Made by a program: the position numbers and the translations under genes
Notes under the pieces: model-generated
The model's database searches: none
The model's input: the letters and a program-made list of their open reading frames with translations, nothing else
What the model was told of the DNA's origin: nothing
From: Escherichia coli
Lineage (GTDB): Bacteria > Pseudomonadota > Gammaproteobacteria > Enterobacterales > Enterobacteriaceae
Reading direction: 5' to 3'
Assembly: GCA_021307345.1 (NCBI GenBank)
Contig: CP089930.1
Location: 1,922,001-1,986,000 of the forward strand
DNA length: 64,000 nt
Part shown: positions 1-10,014 of the stretch, one piece after another
Position numbering within the stretch: the stretch's first letter is position 1
How the letters are laid out: each line of letters begins with the position of its first letter

Positions 1-935
1 ATCACCGCCGTGGCGTGATTGTTGAAAGTGGAAAGGTGAGTAATCTCGATGCAATGGATATTACCGTTCCGTACACCCCAGGGGCGCTACGTGGCGGCAG
101 CCATGTGCATGTTTTTAGCCCGAACGGTGAAATGGTGAGTTTTACCTATAACGACCATGTAATGCATGAACTCGATTCGGCGCTGGATTTGCGAAACGTC
201 GGGGTTGCCGTACCGTTTGGCCCGGTCAACGTACAAAAGCAGCATCCGCGTGAATACAGCGGTAGCCACTGGTGCGTGCTGGTGAGTAAAACTACGCCCG
301 CGCCGCAGCCTGGCAGTGATGAAATCAATCGCGCTTATGAAGAGGGATGGGTAGGAAATCACGCGCTGGCATTTATTGGCGACACGCTTTCGCAAAAGGG
401 CGAGAAAGTACCAGAGCTGTTTATTGTTGAGTTGCCGCAAGACGAAAACGGCTGGAAAGCAGCAGGTGATGCGCCGTTAAGCGGAACTGAATCGACCCTG
501 CCCGCGCCGCCGCGTGGCGTCGTGCAGCGACGTTTAACCTTTACACACCATCGGACTTATCCGGGGTTAGTCAACGTCCCGCGCCACTGGGTGCGCTGTA
601 ATCCACAGGGTACGCAAATCGCGTTTTTAATGCGTGATGATAACGGCATTGTGCAACTGTGGCTTATCTCGCCACAGGGAGGCGAGCCGCGCCAGTTAAC
701 CCATAACAAAACGGATATCCAGTCTGCATTTAACTGGCATCCATCAGGAGAGTGGCTGGGAGTTGTGCTGGATAACCGCATTGCCTGCGTACATGCGCAA
801 AGCGGTGAAGTTGAGTATTTAACTGATAATCACGCCAACCCACCTTCGGCAGACGCCGTGGTCTTCTCGCCGGACGGTAAATGGCTGGCGTGGATGGAAG
901 CAGGTCAGCTGTGGATCACCGAAACGGGTCGCTAG
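1..935 (+). CDS. yidR: YidR, DUF3748 beta-propeller-like protein (5' end cut by window)
   Basis: Only the C-terminal three quarters are present (about 311 codons); the reading frame is open to the first base, so the GTG at 15 is internal and not a start. The product matches E. coli YidR, about 415 residues, of unknown function. Its C-terminal half holds PD40/TolB-like propeller blades, with repeats of the type HPSGEWL and FSPDGKWLAWM near the end. The stop at 933-935 directly abuts the stop of convergent yidQ, with no spacer. Identity is secure; any biochemical role is unknown. Confidence 0.93.
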   Translation, partial: HRRGVIVESGKVSNLDAMDITVPYTPGALRGGSHVHVFSPNGEMVSFTYNDHVMHELDSALDLRNVGVAVPFGPVNVQKQHPREYSGSHWCVLVSKTTPAPQPGSDEINRAYEEGWVGNHALAFIGDTLSQKGEKVPELFIVELPQDENGWKAAGDAPLSGTESTLPAPPRGVVQRRLTFTHHRTYPGLVNVPRHWVRCNPQGTQIAFLMRDDNGIVQLWLISPQGGEPRQLTHNKTDIQSAFNWHPSGEWLGVVLDNRIACVHAQSGEVEYLTDNHANPPSADAVVFSPDGKWLAWMEAGQLWITETGR

Positions 936-1268
936 TCAGTTCGCTGGCATTCTGGCTGGTGGAATAACGGCATTGATGGCTTGCGCGTCGGCTTCGCTTT
1001 TTTCCACGCGCGAGCGCACCGAACTGTCTTTGCGGAACGCATCCCACGGCAGCAAAAGTGTGTCCATGACTGCGGTAAATGGCATATCGAGAATCGCCAG
1101 CGATTTGGTTCCCCAGTTTGTTGTGTCATCGCCAATCATAGTGACACTGGCGCGGGTGCCGGGATACGTTCCCTCCTTACCTCCGGTATGGGACATTACG
1201 CTGGAGCATCCTCCGAGTAATGTCATTCCGCTGCATATCATGGACGCTAACAACACATTTCTTATCAT
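936..1268 (-). CDS. yidQ: YidQ, small lipoprotein (DUF1375 family)
   Basis: 110 residues with an N-terminal signal peptide and a clear lipobox LGGC, so Cys21 should be the acylated first residue of the mature protein, followed by Ser-Ser (outer-membrane sorting expected). I chose the ATG at 1268 rather than the longer upstream frame, because this start gives the usual family length and puts the hydrophobic segment at the N-terminus. It is convergent with yidR and divergent from ibpA. The function of the family is not known. Confidence 0.9.
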   Translation of the reverse strand: MIRNVLLASMICSGMTLLGGCSSVMSHTGGKEGTYPGTRASVTMIGDDTTNWGTKSLAILDMPFTAVMDTLLLPWDAFRKDSSVRSRVEKSEADAQAINAVIPPARMPAN

Positions 1269-1441
1269 AATAAATTCATCTGTTAATCGTGGGTGTTGGC
1301 ATGATGTGTTATAGCGATCCCTTGCCGAAAATAACATCATCATCATGTCGCACTGTGGCGGCTATCGCACTTTAACGTTTCGTGCTGTCCTCCAGTCTAT
1401 GCAATAGACCACAAACTGCAAAAAAAAGTCCGTTGGAAAGG

Positions 1442-1470
1442 CTTGAAAAGTGCATATCCAGACCCATTTT
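1442..1470 (+). promoter_or_regulatory. Sigma-32 heat-shock promoter of ibpAB
   Basis: A CTTGAAA -35 element at 1442-1448 and a CCCATTTT -10 element at 1463-1470 are separated by 14 bases, as in the RpoH consensus. It lies about 100 bases upstream of the ibpA start, where the known heat-shock promoter of this operon lies. Confidence 0.85.
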
Positions 1471-1474
1471 TATA

Positions 1475-1575
1475 CCGTAGCTGATGAGAGCGCGCCTGAT
1501 GGGTGTTCTGGCTACCCGACCTGTCCATTGTGGAAGGTCTTATATTCTCGCTGATTTCAGGAGCTATTAATTATG
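1475..1575 (+). promoter_or_regulatory. ibpA 5' leader, expected ROSE-type RNA thermometer
   Basis: The roughly 95-base leader between the sigma-32 promoter and the ibpA ATG ends with the Shine-Dalgarno AGGAG at 1559-1563. In E. coli this leader folds into a ROSE-like thermometer that masks the ribosome site at low temperature. I did not fold it here, so the call rests on location and on the conserved gene. Confidence 0.55.
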
Positions 1576-1986
1576 CGTAACTTTGATTTATCCCCGCTTT
1601 ACCGTTCTGCTATTGGATTTGACCGTTTGTTTAACCACTTAGAAAACAACCAGAGCCAGAGTAATGGTGGCTACCCTCCGTATAACGTTGAGCTGGTAGA
1701 CGAAAACCATTACCGCATTGCTATCGCTGTCGCGGGGTTTGCTGAGAGTGAACTGGAAATTACCGCCCAGGACAATCTGTTGGTGGTGAAAGGTGCCCAT
1801 GCTGACGAACAAAAAGAGCGCACCTATCTGTACCAGGGCATCGCAGAACGCAACTTCGAACGCAAATTCCAGTTAGCTGAGAACATTCATGTTCGTGGCG
1901 CTAACCTGGTGAACGGGCTGCTGTATATCGATCTTGAACGCGTGATTCCGGAAGCGAAAAAACCGCGCCGTATCGAAATCAACTAA
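1573..1986 (+). CDS. ibpA: IbpA, small heat-shock protein (Hsp20)
   Basis: 137 residues, matching E. coli inclusion-body binding protein A. A central alpha-crystallin domain (about residues 35-125) is flanked by short N- and C-terminal arms. It binds aggregating proteins in the cytoplasm and hands them to DnaK/ClpB for refolding. It is the first gene of ibpAB, and the second gene starts about 110 bases downstream. An AGGAG ribosome site lies 9 bases upstream of the ATG. Control is at transcription (sigma-32 promoter at 1442-1470) and probably by an RNA thermometer in the leader. Confidence 0.97.
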
Positions 1987-2097
1987 TTCTCTAAGGCCGC
2001 CAGGCGCGGCCTGACATTTCCATGCTCGCCGTCAGGGAGCATATGCGAATCTTCGGATTTGCAGGTACTTACTCGCTTCTTAGAAGGAGAAATGACT

Positions 2098-2526
2098 ATG
2101 CGTAACTTCGATTTATCCCCACTGATGCGTCAATGGATCGGTTTTGACAAACTGGCTAACGCATTGCAAAACGCCGGTGAAAGCCAGAGCTTCCCGCCGT
2201 ACAACATTGAGAAAAGCGACGATAACCACTACCGCATTACCCTGGCGTTGGCTGGTTTCCGTCAGGAAGATTTAGAGATTCAACTGGAAGGTACGCGCCT
2301 GAGCGTAAAAGGCACGCCTGAGCAGCCAAAAGAAGAGAAAAAATGGTTGCATCAAGGGCTTATGAATCAGCCATTTAGTCTGAGCTTTACGCTGGCTGAA
2401 AATATGGAAGTCTCTGGCGCAACCTTCGTTAATGGTTTGCTGCATATTGATTTAATTCGTAATGAGCCTGAACCCATCGCTGCGCAGCGTATCGCTATCA
2501 GCGAACGTCCCGCGTTAAATAGCTAA
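2098..2526 (+). CDS. ibpB: IbpB, small heat-shock protein (Hsp20)
   Basis: 142 residues; a paralogue of IbpA sharing the same opening residues (MRNFDLSP). It carries an alpha-crystallin domain over about residues 30-125. It co-assembles with IbpA on aggregated proteins and eases their later extraction by chaperones. The ATG at 2098 is preferred over an upstream in-frame start because a strong AGAAGGAG ribosome site lies just before it and the length matches the family. The 111-base gap from ibpA contains a GC-rich hairpin. A strong terminator follows at 2542-2569. Confidence 0.97.
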
Positions 2527-2541
2527 TTAGCTATTCTTTTT

Positions 2542-2569
2542 GCCCCGCCAGCCTGGTGGGGCTTTTTTT
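2542..2569 (+). terminator. Rho-independent terminator of ibpAB
   Basis: A 9-bp GC-rich stem (2542-2550 with 2554-2562) closes a 3-base loop and is followed by seven T, ending the ibpAB transcript. Confidence 0.9.
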
Positions 2570-2721
2570 ATCAACCATCTTCAACTCTGTATTAATTTTC
2601 GTCAGGTTAAGATGTTCCGGCACTCTCTTTCCCGTGATAATGTGCGCCATAAGGCAAATCTGCTTCACCGATTCAGCCATAATCCCTGGTAATTAAAATG
2701 TTATTTCAAGAGAAATGGACG

Positions 2722-4383
2722 ATGAGTGATATAGCATTAACAGTCAGTATTCTGGCTTTGGTGGCGGTCGTCGGTTTGTTTATCGGCAACGTCAAGTTTC
2801 GCGGCATAGGATTAGGCATTGGCGGCGTGCTGTTTGGTGGGATCATCGTCGGCCATTTCGTTTCTCAGGCTGGGATGACATTAAGTAGCGATATGCTGCA
2901 TGTTATCCAGGAATTTGGCCTGATCCTGTTTGTTTATACCATCGGGATTCAGGTGGGGCCGGGCTTCTTTGCCTCATTGCGCGTCTCCGGGTTACGCCTC
3001 AACTTGTTTGCTGTTCTGATAGTCATTATCGGCGGTCTGGTTACCGCAATCTTGCATAAACTTTTCGATATTCCACTGCCTGTGGTGCTGGGGATTTTCT
3101 CTGGCGCGGTCACCAATACGCCAGCATTGGGGGCAGGTCAGCAAATCTTACGCGACCTCGGCACACCGATGGAGATGGTCGATCAGATGGGGATGAGTTA
3201 CGCGATGGCGTATCCATTCGGCATTTGTGGGATTTTGTTCACCATGTGGATGCTGCGGGTTATTTTCCGCGTCAATGTTGAGACTGAGGCCCAGCAGCAC
3301 GAGTCCACGCGAACCAACGGCGGTGCGCTAATCAGGACGATTAACATCCGTGTTGAAAACCCTAATTTGCATAATTTAGCCATTAAAGATGTGCCAATTC
3401 TTAATGGCGATAAAGTTATCTGCTCACGATTGAAACGAGAAGAAACCCTAAAAGTACCTTCGCCAGATACCATTATCCAACTTGGCGATTTGCTGCATCT
3501 GGTGGGACAGCCTGCGGATTTGCATAATGCACAACTGGTGATTGGTCAGGAGGTGGATACTTCGCTATCAACGAAAGGCACCGATTTGCGCGTCGAACGC
3601 GTGGTGGTCACCAATGAAAATGTGCTCGGTAAACGTATTCGCGACCTGCACTTTAAAGAACGCTATGACGTTGTTATCTCGCGCCTGAACCGTGCCGGGG
3701 TTGAACTGGTCGCCAGTGGCGATATTAGCCTGCAATTTGGCGATATCCTCAACCTGGTGGGGCGGCCTTCTGCTATTGATGCCGTTGCCAATGTATTAGG
3801 TAATGCGCAGCAAAAACTGCAACAGGTTCAGATGTTACCGGTGTTTATTGGTATCGGTCTTGGCGTGTTGTTAGGCTCCATTCCCGTGTTTGTGCCTGGA
3901 TTCCCGGCGGCATTGAAGCTGGGGCTGGCGGGGGGGCCGCTGATTATGGCGCTGATCCTTGGGCGTATTGGCAGTATCGGCAAGCTGTACTGGTTTATGC
4001 CACCAAGCGCCAACCTCGCGCTGCGGGAGCTGGGGATCGTACTGTTCCTCTCGGTAGTGGGTCTGAAATCCGGTGGGAATTTTGTCGATACCCTGGTTAA
4101 TGGCGAAGGACTAAGCTGGATTGGTTATGGTGCCCTGATCACCGCTGTTCCGCTGATTACAGTCGGCATTCTGGCGCGGATGTTAGCCAAAATGAATTAT
4201 CTCTCGATGTGCGGGATGTTGGCTGGCTCTATGACCGATCCTCCGGCGCTGGCGTTTGCCAATAATCTTCATCCTACCAGCGGTGCGGCGGCGCTCTCTT
4301 ACGCCACGGTCTATCCGTTAGTCATGTTCCTGCGCATTATCACCCCCCAATTACTGGCGGTGCTCTTCTGGAGTATCGGTTAA
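2722..4383 (+). CDS. yidE: YidE, predicted AAE-family transporter
   Basis: 553 residues, matching E. coli YidE of the aspartate:alanine exchanger family. The layout is typical: an N-terminal block of membrane helices (about 1-185), two central soluble TrkA-C/RCK-C domains (about 200-375, each with a motif like [12 protein letters not shown] or [11 protein letters not shown]), then a second membrane block to the C-terminus with the conserved [13 protein letters not shown] stretch. The substrate is unknown. The ATG at 2722 gives the family length; an upstream in-frame ATG at 2698 would add eight residues. It is followed directly by convergent yidL, whereas K-12 has yidP and glv genes here. Confidence 0.93.
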   Translation: MSDIALTVSILALVAVVGLFIGNVKFRGIGLGIGGVLFGGIIVGHFVSQAGMTLSSDMLHVIQEFGLILFVYTIGIQVGPGFFASLRVSGLRLNLFAVLIVIIGGLVTAILHKLFDIPLPVVLGIFSGAVTNTPALGAGQQILRDLGTPMEMVDQMGMSYAMAYPFGICGILFTMWMLRVIFRVNVETEAQQHESTRTNGGALIRTINIRVENPNLHNLAIKDVPILNGDKVICSRLKREETLKVPSPDTIIQLGDLLHLVGQPADLHNAQLVIGQEVDTSLSTKGTDLRVERVVVTNENVLGKRIRDLHFKERYDVVISRLNRAGVELVASGDISLQFGDILNLVGRPSAIDAVANVLGNAQQKLQQVQMLPVFIGIGLGVLLGSIPVFVPGFPAALKLGLAGGPLIMALILGRIGSIGKLYWFMPPSANLALRELGIVLFLSVVGLKSGGNFVDTLVNGEGLSWIGYGALITAVPLITVGILARMLAKMNYLSMCGMLAGSMTDPPALAFANNLHPTSGAAALSYATVYPLVMFLRIITPQLLAVLFWSIG

Positions 4384-4457
4384 CTCTTTTCCGGGTGGAG
4401 TCGCCGTAAATGGCACTCCACCTGGTATTTCTGAACATCATCGAGTCATTTACACTC

Positions 4458-5339
4458 TCACCATTTTGGTTGTGGCTGGTTTGTATTCTTCAGTACGGCT
4501 GACGGTGCATAACCAAATTTATGCTTAAAGGCTTTGCTAAAATGAAAGGAGTCGAAGAAGTTGAGTGTATCAGCGACTTCGCCAACCGAGTTCCCTTCTT
4601 GCTTTAAGAGTGAGAGCGCCAGATCCAGACGCGCATCAAGGTAATATTCTTTCGGTGTCTTACCGGTGTAACGTAAAAACAGGCGACGCAACCAGGTCTC
4701 GCTACAGGGGATGGTGGCGGCCATATCGGCAACACTCCAGCGTTGTTGCAGGCTGGCATGTAAAGTGGCAATTAATTTTTCAATTTGCCGCCGTTGCGGA
4801 TCTTTTTTGCCGTCCGCGTACATAAGACAAATCCACTGATAAATAATTTTCGTCAGAAAAGCGACCGCCAGATTATTTTTTATTGTTTCTGGTGAAGTAA
4901 TTAACTCAGCAACTTCGGTGAGTTCCTGATTATAAAATTCGCCATTATAAATAATGCTCTGCTGGCCGACGGGAATATCCATCATGCTGGTGGGGGTAAA
5001 TTCCATCCAGTACTGTTCCCAGACTAAACCTTCACAGTGATAAGAGTGAATATCCATCGGCTTTAAAAATATAATACAGTTGCCATGCAGTGTTATTTGC
5101 TCACCATTCTTTAAAAGAATTTTTCCACATCCTTGCACGGTATACACCGCCACCCAGGAGTTGGCGATAAGCGGTTTCTTCTTGTCTCGCGGCCAGATTA
5201 CGCGGTAATGCTCATCGGCATAGGTGTGCCAGAGTGAGATTAGAGAAATTCCGCTGGAGATCACATTTTCGTTAATCAATAAGGGAATATTGTATGGAGT
5301 ATCGTTTTTTACATCCGAACTTTGCAATTTTCCATTCAT
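4458..5339 (-). CDS. yidL: YidL, AraC-family transcriptional regulator
   Basis: 293 residues, close in length to K-12 YidL. The N-terminal cupin-like sensor part (about 20-150) has HGNCIIFLKPMDIHSYH-type beta strands. The C-terminal AraC domain (about 195-290) has two helix-turn-helix units, with the family signature FFDSFHFSKAFKHKFGYAPS in the second. It is divergent from yidK across 166 bases, so it is a good candidate regulator of yidKJ. The inducer is unknown; the neighbouring sulfatase suggests a sulfated sugar or related compound. An upstream start at 5369 is possible. Confidence 0.9.
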   Translation of the reverse strand: MNGKLQSSDVKNDTPYNIPLLINENVISSGISLISLWHTYADEHYRVIWPRDKKKPLIANSWVAVYTVQGCGKILLKNGEQITLHGNCIIFLKPMDIHSYHCEGLVWEQYWMEFTPTSMMDIPVGQQSIIYNGEFYNQELTEVAELITSPETIKNNLAVAFLTKIIYQWICLMYADGKKDPQRRQIEKLIATLHASLQQRWSVADMAATIPCSETWLRRLFLRYTGKTPKEYYLDARLDLALSLLKQEGNSVGEVADTLNFFDSFHFSKAFKHKFGYAPSAVLKNTNQPQPKW

Positions 5340-5505
5340 TTTAATATCCCTCCGGCGAATTATGCTCACAACCTGAACTTAACAGAAAACAATCCGTTCA
5401 GGGATATGACGTTTGTATTTTAAGAATCTGACTGCCTGACCCGACGCATTTTACCTCTCCCTATATTCATGCGTCCGGGACATAAACATAAATAAGGGCT
5501 ATGAG

Positions 5506-7221
5506 ATGAATTCGTTACAAATCTTGAGTTTTGTCGGTTTTACGCTGCTGGTGGCGGTTATCACCTGGTGGAAAGTTCGTAAAACGGATACCGGATCGCA
5601 ACAAGGCTATTTTCTTGCAGGGCGATCGCTAAAAGCACCGGTTATTGCCGCTTCGTTAATGTTAACCAACCTTTCCACGGAACAACTGGTCGGCCTTTCC
5701 GGGCAAGCCTACAAAAGCGGCATGTCGGTGATGGGTTGGGAAGTCACTTCTGCGGTGACGCTGCTCTTCCTCGCGCTGATCTTTTTGCCACGCTACCTGA
5801 AGCGCGGCATTGCTACCATCCCCGATTTCCTTGAGGAGCGTTATGATAAAACTACGCGCATTATCATCGACTTCTGTTTCCTCATTGCCACCGGCGTCTG
5901 CTTTCTGCCGATTGTTCTCTACTCCGGCGCGTTGGCGCTCAACAGCCTGTTTCACGTGGGTGAATCGCTACAACTTTCCGATGGCGCGGCTATCTGGTTA
6001 CTGGTGATTTTGCTCGGTCTGGCGGGGATTCTGTATGCGGTGATTGGTGGGCTGCGCGCAATGGCGGTGGCGGACTCCATCAACGGTATTGGGCTGGTTA
6101 TCGGCGGTTTGATGGTGCCAGTATTCGGCCTGATCGCGATGGGTAAGGGCAGCTTTTTGCAAGGTATTGAACAACTCACCACCGTTCACGCCGAGAAATT
6201 AAACTCAGTAGGCGGCCCGACCGATCCTTTGCCGATAGGTGCCGCATTTACCGGTTTGATTCTGGTAAATACCTTTTACTGGTGTACTAATCAGGGCATC
6301 GTGCAACGCACGCTGGCGTCAAAAAGCCTGGCGGAAGGGCAAAAGGGGGCGCTGTTAACGGCGGTGCTGAAAATGCTCGACCCGCTGGTACTGGTGCTGC
6401 CAGGGTTGATTGCGTTTCATCTGTATCAGGATCTACCGAAAGCCGACATGGCCTACCCGACGCTGGTCAATAACGTTCTGCCAGTGCCACTGGTGGGTTT
6501 CTTCGGCGCGGTGTTATTTGGTGCGGTGATCAGTACCTTCAACGGCTTTCTGAATAGCGCCAGTACGTTATTCAGTATGGGTATTTACCGGCGCATCATT
6601 AACCAGAATGCCGAGCCGCAGCAGCTGGTCACCGTCGGGCGCAAATTTGGTTTCTTTATCGCCATCGTTTCGGTGCTGGTCGCGCCGTGGATCGCCAACG
6701 CGCCGCAGGGGCTGTATAGCTGGATGAAACAGCTCAACGGTATTTACAACGTGCCGCTGGTTACCATCATCATTATGGGCTTTTTCTTCCCGCGCATTCC
6801 GGCGCTGGCGGCAAAAGTGGCGATGGGGATTGGCATAATCAGCTACATCACCATCAACTATCTGGTGAAGTTCGACTTCCATTTCCTCTATGTGCTGGCC
6901 TGTACGTTCTGCATCAACGTGGTCGTGATGCTGGTGATCGGTTTTATCAAACCGCGCGCCACGCCGTTCACCTTCAAAGATGCGTTTGCGGTGGACATGA
7001 AACCGTGGAAAAACGTCAAGATCGCGTCAATTGGCATCCTGTTCGCGATGATTGGCGTCTATGCCGGGCTGGCTGAATTCGGCGGCTACGGTACGCGCTG
7101 GTTAGCGATGATCAGTTATTTCATTGCCGCCGTAGTGATTGTCTACCTGATTTTTGACAGCTGGCGGCATCGTCACGACCCAGCCGTAACCTTTACTCCC
7201 GACGCGAAGGATAGCCTATGA
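5506..7221 (+). CDS. yidK: YidK, sodium:solute symporter (SSS family)
   Basis: 571 residues of membrane protein with about 14 predicted helices, resembling SGLT-type sodium/sugar symporters; the glycine-rich stretch GILYAVIGGLRAMAVAD near residue 180 is typical. Its 3' end overlaps yidJ by 4 bases, so uptake and desulfation are translationally coupled. This pairing suggests uptake of a sulfated or sulfatase-generated carbohydrate. The true substrate is not known. A ribosome site (AAGGGC) lies just upstream of the ATG. Confidence 0.94.
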   Translation: MNSLQILSFVGFTLLVAVITWWKVRKTDTGSQQGYFLAGRSLKAPVIAASLMLTNLSTEQLVGLSGQAYKSGMSVMGWEVTSAVTLLFLALIFLPRYLKRGIATIPDFLEERYDKTTRIIIDFCFLIATGVCFLPIVLYSGALALNSLFHVGESLQLSDGAAIWLLVILLGLAGILYAVIGGLRAMAVADSINGIGLVIGGLMVPVFGLIAMGKGSFLQGIEQLTTVHAEKLNSVGGPTDPLPIGAAFTGLILVNTFYWCTNQGIVQRTLASKSLAEGQKGALLTAVLKMLDPLVLVLPGLIAFHLYQDLPKADMAYPTLVNNVLPVPLVGFFGAVLFGAVISTFNGFLNSASTLFSMGIYRRIINQNAEPQQLVTVGRKFGFFIAIVSVLVAPWIANAPQGLYSWMKQLNGIYNVPLVTIIIMGFFFPRIPALAAKVAMGIGIISYITINYLVKFDFHFLYVLACTFCINVVVMLVIGFIKPRATPFTFKDAFAVDMKPWKNVKIASIGILFAMIGVYAGLAEFGGYGTRWLAMISYFIAAVVIVYLIFDSWRHRHDPAVTFTPDAKDSL

Positions 7222-8711
7222 AACGCCCCAATTTTCTGTTCATCATGACCGATACCCAGGCCACCAATATGGTCGGTTGCTATAGCGGTAAGCCGCTGAA
7301 TACGCAAAATATTGATAGTCTGGCGGCGGAAGGTATTCGCTTTAATTCCGCCTACACCTGTTCACCGGTTTGTACACCGGCGCGCGCCGGGCTGTTTACC
7401 GGTATCTACGCTAACCAGTCCGGGCCGTGGACCAACAACGTCGCGCCGGGTAAAAACATCTCCACTATGGGACGCTACTTTAAGGATGCGGGCTATCACA
7501 CCTGTTACATTGGCAAATGGCATCTCGACGGTCATGACTATTTCGGCACTGGCGAGTGTCCGCCGGAGTGGGACGCTGATTACTGGTTCGATGGGGCGAA
7601 CTACCTTAGCGAACTGACGGAAAAAGAGATCAGCCTGTGGCGCAATGGCCTAAACAGCGTTGAGGATTTACAGGCGAACCATATCGACGAAACCTTCACC
7701 TGGGCGCACCGCATCAGCAATCGGGCGGTAGATTTTCTGCAACAGCCCGCGCGCGCCGAGGAACCCTTCCTGATGGTGGTTTCGTATGATGAGCCGCATC
7801 ACCCGTTCACCTGTCCGGTGGAGTATTTAGAGAAATACGCTGATTTTTACTACGAACTTGGCGAGAAATCACAGGATGACCTGGCGAACAAACCGGAACA
7901 TCACCGCTTATGGGCGCAGGCGATGCCATCGCCAGTCGGTGATGACGGGCTTTATCACCATCCGCTCTATTTTGCCTGCAATGACTTTGTTGATGACCAA
8001 ATCGGACGGGTCATCAATGCCTTAACGCCAGAGCAACGTGAAAATACGTGGGTCATTTATACCTCCGATCATGGTGAAATGATGGGCGCACATAAGCTGA
8101 TCAGTAAAGGAGCGGCGATGTATGACGACATCACCCGTATTCCGCTGATCATCCGTTCGCCGCAAGGGGAGCGGCGGCAGGTCGATACGCCAGTCAGTCA
8201 TATCGATTTACTGCCGACAATGATGGCGCTGGCAGATATTGAAAAACCAGAGATTCTGCCGGGGGAAAATATCCTTGCCGTGAAAGAGCCACGCGGCGTG
8301 ATGGTGGAATTTAACCGCTACGAGATTGAGCATGACAGCTTTGGCGGCTTTATTCCGGTGCGTTGCTGGGTGACGGATGACTTTAAACTGGTGCTCAACC
8401 TCTTCACCAGTGATGAACTTTACGATCGCCGTAATGACCCAAATGAAATGCATAACCTGATCGATGATATTCGTTTTGCCGACGTTCGCAGCAAAATGCA
8501 TGACGCCTTATTGGGTTACATGGACAAAATTCGCGATCCGTTCCGCAGTTACCAATGGAGCCTCCGTCCGTGGCGCAAAGATGCGCAACCGCGCTGGATG
8601 GGGGCGTTCCGCCCTCGCCCACAGGATGGTTATTCTCCAGTGGTACGCGACTATGACACCGGTTTACCGACGCAAGGGGTGAAAGTCGAGGATAAAAAAC
8701 AGAAGTTCTGA
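7218..8711 (+). CDS. yidJ: YidJ, type I sulfatase (Cys-type)
   Basis: 497 residues of the alkaline phosphatase/sulfatase superfamily. The N-terminus shows the metal-binding MTDTQ; the activation motif C-T-P-A-R begins at Cys52, the residue expected to be converted to formylglycine. A second signature, YIGKWHLDG, lies near residue 95, and YTSDHGEMMGAH near 280 supplies metal ligands. There is no signal peptide, so it should act in the cytoplasm on material imported by YidK. A Cys-type sulfatase needs a maturase, and the nearby YidF looks like only part of one. The substrate is unknown. Confidence 0.94.
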   Translation: MKRPNFLFIMTDTQATNMVGCYSGKPLNTQNIDSLAAEGIRFNSAYTCSPVCTPARAGLFTGIYANQSGPWTNNVAPGKNISTMGRYFKDAGYHTCYIGKWHLDGHDYFGTGECPPEWDADYWFDGANYLSELTEKEISLWRNGLNSVEDLQANHIDETFTWAHRISNRAVDFLQQPARAEEPFLMVVSYDEPHHPFTCPVEYLEKYADFYYELGEKSQDDLANKPEHHRLWAQAMPSPVGDDGLYHHPLYFACNDFVDDQIGRVINALTPEQRENTWVIYTSDHGEMMGAHKLISKGAAMYDDITRIPLIIRSPQGERRQVDTPVSHIDLLPTMMALADIEKPEILPGENILAVKEPRGVMVEFNRYEIEHDSFGGFIPVRCWVTDDFKLVLNLFTSDELYDRRNDPNEMHNLIDDIRFADVRSKMHDALLGYMDKIRDPFRSYQWSLRPWRKDAQPRWMGAFRPRPQDGYSPVVRDYDTGLPTQGVKVEDKKQKF

Positions 8712-8718
8712 CGATGAT

Positions 8719-8743
8719 GCCCGCTGGCGGAAACCTGGCGGGC
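8719..8743. terminator. Hairpin between convergent yidJ and yidI
   Basis: GCCCGC (8719-8724) can pair with GCGGGC (8738-8743). It lies in the short gap between two convergent genes, but no clear T-run follows on either strand, so termination is inferred from position. Confidence 0.4.
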
Positions 8744-8757
8744 AATATTCAGGCTGC

Positions 8758-9207
8758 TTAAACCAGTGAACTGCCAGTCAGGAAAGAAAAAATCAGGAAT
8801 ATCAGTAGAAGGCTGCACACGATGCCGATACCAAAAAGCAAGGTATGGAAAGCCAGCGTCCCGCCGCCAAATACCAGAGCGCCGCGAATGCTCCAGCGAT
8901 TTTCCTTACGCATACCGCCAACAAATGCGCAAAGTAGCGCAGCAATGGCCAGTGCGATACCGCCTTGATCGAGGATTTTATCGACATCAGGCGTTTCTTT
9001 TTTTTCCACGGTGGTAATTTTTTCGCCTTTTATTCCGGCGAGAAGACCTCTTTTAATTTCAGCCGTTTTGTCCGCCACGATGCTTTCAAGCGTTGGCGGT
9101 GGCGCGGAAAAAGGGCCGAATGAAAAGTGGATAATCCCCATCATTAAGGCGATGGCACCGAACAGCATGCCCAATGAACTGATTTTATTTTGCGCTATGA
9201 TACCCAT
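8758..9207 (-). CDS. yidI: YidI, inner-membrane protein of unknown function
   Basis: 149 residues, matching E. coli YidI. Three hydrophobic segments (about 12-32, 90-107 and 118-145) flank a soluble stretch (about 40-85) rich in Lys and Glu. The ATG at 9207 has an AGGAGGT-like ribosome site upstream (bases 9213-9219 on this strand) and gives the family length. It is convergent with yidJ and divergent from yidHGF. No function is known. Confidence 0.9.
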   Translation of the reverse strand: MGIIAQNKISSLGMLFGAIALMMGIIHFSFGPFSAPPPTLESIVADKTAEIKRGLLAGIKGEKITTVEKKETPDVDKILDQGGIALAIAALLCAFVGGMRKENRWSIRGALVFGGGTLAFHTLLFGIGIVCSLLLIFLIFSFLTGSSLV

Positions 9208-9314
9208 CTGACCTCCTTGTAGCGGATGGCAAAGCATATCAAGAAAACATCAACCGAAATTCCTAAAAAGAGACGGATAAAACATCGCTATTGTGAAATT
9301 GCAAAGGAGCAACA

Positions 9315-9662
9315 ATGAAAATTTCCCGCCTCGGAGAAGCGCCTGATTACCGCTTTTCGTTGGCTAATGAACGTACATTTCTGGCGTGGATTCGTACTGC
9401 ATTAGGGTTTCTGGCAGCAGGTGTGGGGCTGGATCAACTTGCGCCAGACTTCGCCACGCCCGTCATTCGCGAGCTGCTGGCGTTATTGCTATGCTTATTT
9501 TCTGGCGGACTGGCAATGTATGGCTACCTGCGCTGGTTACGCAATGAAAAAGCGATGCGTCTGAAAGAAGATTTACCCTACACAAACAGCTTATTAATCA
9601 TCAGCGTAATATTGATGATCGTGGCGGTGATCGTTATGGGACTGGTGTTGTATGCCGGATAG
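9315..9662 (+). CDS. yidH: YidH, DUF202 inner-membrane protein
   Basis: 115 residues with three predicted membrane helices and the DUF202 signature LANERTFLAWIRTALGF at about residues 17-33. It has an AAGGAG ribosome site and overlaps yidG by 11 bases. YidH and YidG are two DUF202 paralogues made side by side, which suggests a heteromeric membrane complex; this is an inference. The family function is unknown. Confidence 0.93.
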   Translation: MKISRLGEAPDYRFSLANERTFLAWIRTALGFLAAGVGLDQLAPDFATPVIRELLALLLCLFSGGLAMYGYLRWLRNEKAMRLKEDLPYTNSLLIISVILMIVAVIVMGLVLYAG

Positions 9663-10014
9663 CCGCAAAGCCAGACGGATTGCCGACCCAGGCCTTCAGC
9701 CGGAACGCACATCGCTGGCATGGTTTCGTACCATGCTGGGCTACGGTGCGTTGATGGCGCTGGCAATCAAACATAACTGGCACCAGTCAGGCATATTGTT
9801 CTGGATTTCTATTGGCATCCTCGCCCTTGTGGCACTAATCCTCTGGCGCTATACACGAAATCGTAATTTAATGGATGTGGCTAATAGCGATTTTTCCCAA
9901 ATTTGCGTAATCCGTGACAAATTTATGATCTCCCTCGCGGTGTTATCTCTCGCAATACTGTTTGCTGTTACGCATATACACCAACTTATCGTATTAATTG
10001 AGAGAATCACATGA
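9652..10014 (+). CDS. yidG: YidG, DUF202 inner-membrane protein
   Basis: 120 residues, second DUF202 paralogue, with the signature PERTSLAWFRTMLGYGALM near residues 17-35 and three hydrophobic helices. It starts inside the end of yidH and ends 4 bases into yidF (ATGA overlap), so the three genes form a tightly coupled operon. Function unknown. Confidence 0.93.
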   Translation: MPDSRKARRIADPGLQPERTSLAWFRTMLGYGALMALAIKHNWHQSGILFWISIGILALVALILWRYTRNRNLMDVANSDFSQICVIRDKFMISLAVLSLAILFAVTHIHQLIVLIERIT